The notes below the pieces were generated by a model. That model was not told the DNA's origin. It worked only from the letters and a program-made list of their open reading frames with translations, and did not search any database. Positions 22,139-24,107 of a DNA stretch of 24,107 nucleotides are shown here, piece after piece. Each line of letters opens with the position of its first letter. Position 1 is the first letter of the stretch. The stretch covers positions 1-24,107 of the forward strand of contig JAVBPT010000036.1 in NCBI GenBank assembly GCA_031549455.1. The letters are read 5' to 3'. The translations under genes and the position numbers were made by a program. Origin of the DNA: JAVBPT01 sp031549455 (lineage in GTDB: Bacteria > Bacillota > Clostridia > Lachnospirales > JAKSVV01).

Positions 22139-23059
22139 ATGAATAAGGTTTCTTTGGTTGTCATGGCCGCTGGGATGGGATCAAGGTATGGGGGATTGAA
22201 GCAGATTGAACCCATCGGTCCATCTGGTGAGATTATGATGGACTACTCTATATATGATGCAGTGAAGGCAGGATTTAATGAGGTGATTTTCATTATCAAG
22301 GAAGAACTCTTTGACACCTTTAAAGAGGTGATTGGAGATCGAATCGGAAAGAAGATCAATGTAAAATATGTTTTTCAGGACATGAAAGACATTCCGGATT
22401 TTTATAAAATTCCAGAAGATCGTATGAAGCCATTTGGGACGGCTCATGCCATCTATGCAGCCAGAAATGCAATTGACTCACCTTTTGCAGTGATCAACGC
22501 AGACGATTTTTATGGTGCGGAGTCCTATAAAACCCTTCATGAGTTTTTAAGCCACATTGACAATCAAGACAAGACGGTGAAGGAGTATGCGATGGTGGGG
22601 TATAAACTAAAGAATACGCTTACAGACCATGGCTATGTATCCAGAGGGATCTGTACAGTAGACAATGGATATCTTACCAGCATCACGGAAAGAAAACAGG
22701 TGAGGAAGTTTAGTACGGAAATTATGTATACGGAAGATGGAGAAAACTGGCTAGATGTGGACTCGTCGAGCACCGTTTCAATGAACATGTGGGGGCTTAC
22801 CCAGGACATTTTTTCTTTTATTGATATCAAACTGGAGGCTTTTTTAAAGAGCATTGAACCAGGAGACATTAAGAAGGAATTCTTGATTCCTGTGCTCATG
22901 AATGACCTGATGCAGGATCAAAAGATCAGGGTTAAGGTGTTAAATACAAATGAGGCCTGGGCTGGGGTGACCTATGCAGAGGATAAACCCATCGTAAAAG
23001 AAATCATCCGTACAGCTTGCGAAAAAGGCAAGTATCCCATGAATTTGATTGAACGTTAA
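22139..23059 (+). CDS. NTP_transferase family nucleotidyltransferase
   Basis: This is a 306-aa cytoplasmic protein with the sugar-phosphate nucleotidyltransferase fold. The nucleotide-binding loop is VVMAAGMGSRYGGLKQ at residues about 6-21, PFGTAHAIYAA holds the base and sugar region, and the metal-binding aspartates are in VINADDFYG. The rest is less typical (DHGYVSRG, ITERKQVRKF), close to proteins annotated as NDP-sugar pyrophosphorylases. The exact sugar is not predictable. ATG 22139 has GGGAGG 4 nt upstream, which overrides an upstream ATG at 22100. uvrA follows after 18 bp, probably in one transcript. Confidence 0.85.
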   Translation: MNKVSLVVMAAGMGSRYGGLKQIEPIGPSGEIMMDYSIYDAVKAGFNEVIFIIKEELFDTFKEVIGDRIGKKINVKYVFQDMKDIPDFYKIPEDRMKPFGTAHAIYAARNAIDSPFAVINADDFYGAESYKTLHEFLSHIDNQDKTVKEYAMVGYKLKNTLTDHGYVSRGICTVDNGYLTSITERKQVRKFSTEIMYTEDGENWLDVDSSSTVSMNMWGLTQDIFSFIDIKLEAFLKSIEPGDIKKEFLIPVLMNDLMQDQKIRVKVLNTNEAWAGVTYAEDKPIVKEIIRTACEKGKYPMNLIER

Positions 23060-23077
23060 AGTAAAGAAGGAATAAAT

Positions 23078-24107
23078 ATGCCAGATAAAATCGTTATAAA
23101 AGGTGCAAGAGAGCACAACCTAAAAAATATTGATGTGGAGATTCCAAGAGACAAGATGACGGTGATCACGGGGTTATCGGGATCCGGCAAATCAACTCTG
23201 GCTTTTGATACGATCTATGCAGAGGGACAAAGACGATACGTGGAGTCTTTGTCTTCTTATGCGCGTCAATTTCTTGGCTTGATGGACAAGCCAGACGTGG
23301 ATTACATCGAAGGACTTTCACCCGCAATTTCCATTGAGCAAAAAACCACGAGCAAAAATCCACGTTCCACCGTTGGAACCGTGACGGAGATTTATGACTA
23401 TCTACGTCTTCTTTTTGCTAGGATTGGTGTACCACACTGTCCGCACTGTGGGAAGGAGATCAAAAGTCAAACCATTGACCAAATTGTGGATCAATTATTG
23501 ACCTATAAAGAGGGAAGTAAGTTTCAGCTTTTTGCACCTATCATCAAAGGGAAAAAAGGGGAACATCAAAAGGTGATCGAAAGCGCGAGGACCAGTGGGT
23601 ACGTAAGGGCACGAATTGATGGAAGCATCTACGAACTTACGGAAGAGATCACAATGGATAAGAATAAAAAACACGACATCGATATTCTCATCGATCGAAT
23701 CATTGTAAAAGAGGGAATTGGGAAGCGCCTTACAGAATCCATTGAACTTGCCATGAGTCTAAATGAGGGGAACATTCTAGTAGAAATTGATGGAAAAGAA
23801 GAGGTGAAGTTTAGCAAGAATTTCGCCTGCCCAGACTGTGGAATTAATATCGAGGAAATCGAACCACGTCTCTTCTCTTTTAATAGTCCGTTTGGTGCTT
23901 GCCCAAACTGTACGGGACTGGGCCAAATGATGAAGATTGATCAAGAGCTTTTGGTGGGGAATGATGAACTCAGCATTGCACAGGGGGCAATACGTGCGCC
24001 TGGGTTTTCAAACATTGTGGAACCCAATAGTTTTTCAAGGCTTCTTTTGACCACGCTCTCCAAATACTTTGGATTTTCACTGGATATTCCGTTTAAGAAG
24101 ATTCCAA
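23078..24107 (+). CDS. uvrA: UvrA, excinuclease ABC subunit A, N-terminal part (window ends inside)
   Basis: The first 343 codons of the nucleotide-excision-repair damage-recognition ATPase. Visible are GAREHNLKNIDVEIPR, Walker A GLSGSGKST at about residues 31-39, SSYARQFLGLMDKP, the SPAISIEQKTTSKNPRSTVG stretch, the first zinc pair CPHC, then CPDC and CPNCTGLG. The frame is open to the last base of the window. AAGGA lies 9 nt before ATG 23078. In many Firmicutes uvrA follows uvrB. Here it follows a nucleotidyltransferase. Confidence 0.97.
   Translation, partial: MPDKIVIKGAREHNLKNIDVEIPRDKMTVITGLSGSGKSTLAFDTIYAEGQRRYVESLSSYARQFLGLMDKPDVDYIEGLSPAISIEQKTTSKNPRSTVGTVTEIYDYLRLLFARIGVPHCPHCGKEIKSQTIDQIVDQLLTYKEGSKFQLFAPIIKGKKGEHQKVIESARTSGYVRARIDGSIYELTEEITMDKNKKHDIDILIDRIIVKEGIGKRLTESIELAMSLNEGNILVEIDGKEEVKFSKNFACPDCGINIEEIEPRLFSFNSPFGACPNCTGLGQMMKIDQELLVGNDELSIAQGAIRAPGFSNIVEPNSFSRLLLTTLSKYFGFSLDIPFKKIP

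Overview
The window looks like a chromosomal segment of a low-GC Firmicute, most likely one of the Clostridia. Shine-Dalgarno sites are strong (GGAGG type), promoters are close to the sigma-A consensus, U-tailed terminators are abundant, and the coding sequence is AT-rich. The housekeeping genes (ddl end, DUF1934, gltX, DUF951, DUF1294, uvrA start) are of Firmicute type. The species cannot be named from the sequence alone.

Layout. (1) 1-1071: the 3' end of ddl, a DUF1934 gene, then a four-tRNA operon (Asn-Glu-Cys-fMet) with a perfect consensus promoter and a strong terminator. (2) 1072 to about 4170: a small integrated element beside the initiator tRNA. It holds a tyrosine integrase broken by one frameshift, a methyltransferase-like gene with an unusual SAM loop, and a DEDDh exonuclease-BRCT gene, all on the minus strand. 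No second attachment site was found. (3) 4174-5825: a PAS/HD-GYP/PAS c-di-GMP phosphodiesterase, divergent from the next block. (4) 5842-18880: a long plus-strand run of exported or membrane-anchored envelope proteins. They are a multi-TM/PstS-like protein, an S-layer-homology protein, a bitopic protein, a TolC-like coiled-coil protein, a one-TM protein with a repeat-rich head, a 771-aa one-TM protein ending in a metal-ligand-less M23 (LytM) domain, a small one-TM protein, a secreted C39-like peptidase, and an 876-aa protein with a VirB2-like hairpin followed by a VirB6/TrbL-like channel. A small three-TM protein follows. (5) 18885 to end: DUF951, a response regulator with a same-frame downstream ORF, gltX, DUF1294, a nucleotidyltransferase and the first 343 codons of uvrA.

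How it may work together. The 12-18.4 kb genes carry the membrane and wall-facing part list of a Gram-positive type IV secretion-like machine: polytopic channel, pilin-like hairpin, possible VirB8-size subunit, LytM-like scaffold and peptidase. There is no VirB4/VirD4 ATPase, relaxase or mobility gene in the window. Most genes in this block have their own promoter, and several have their own terminator. My reading is a chromosomally fixed, T4SS-derived envelope apparatus whose ATPase, if any, is encoded elsewhere. This is inference from topology and local motifs, not a demonstrated homology.
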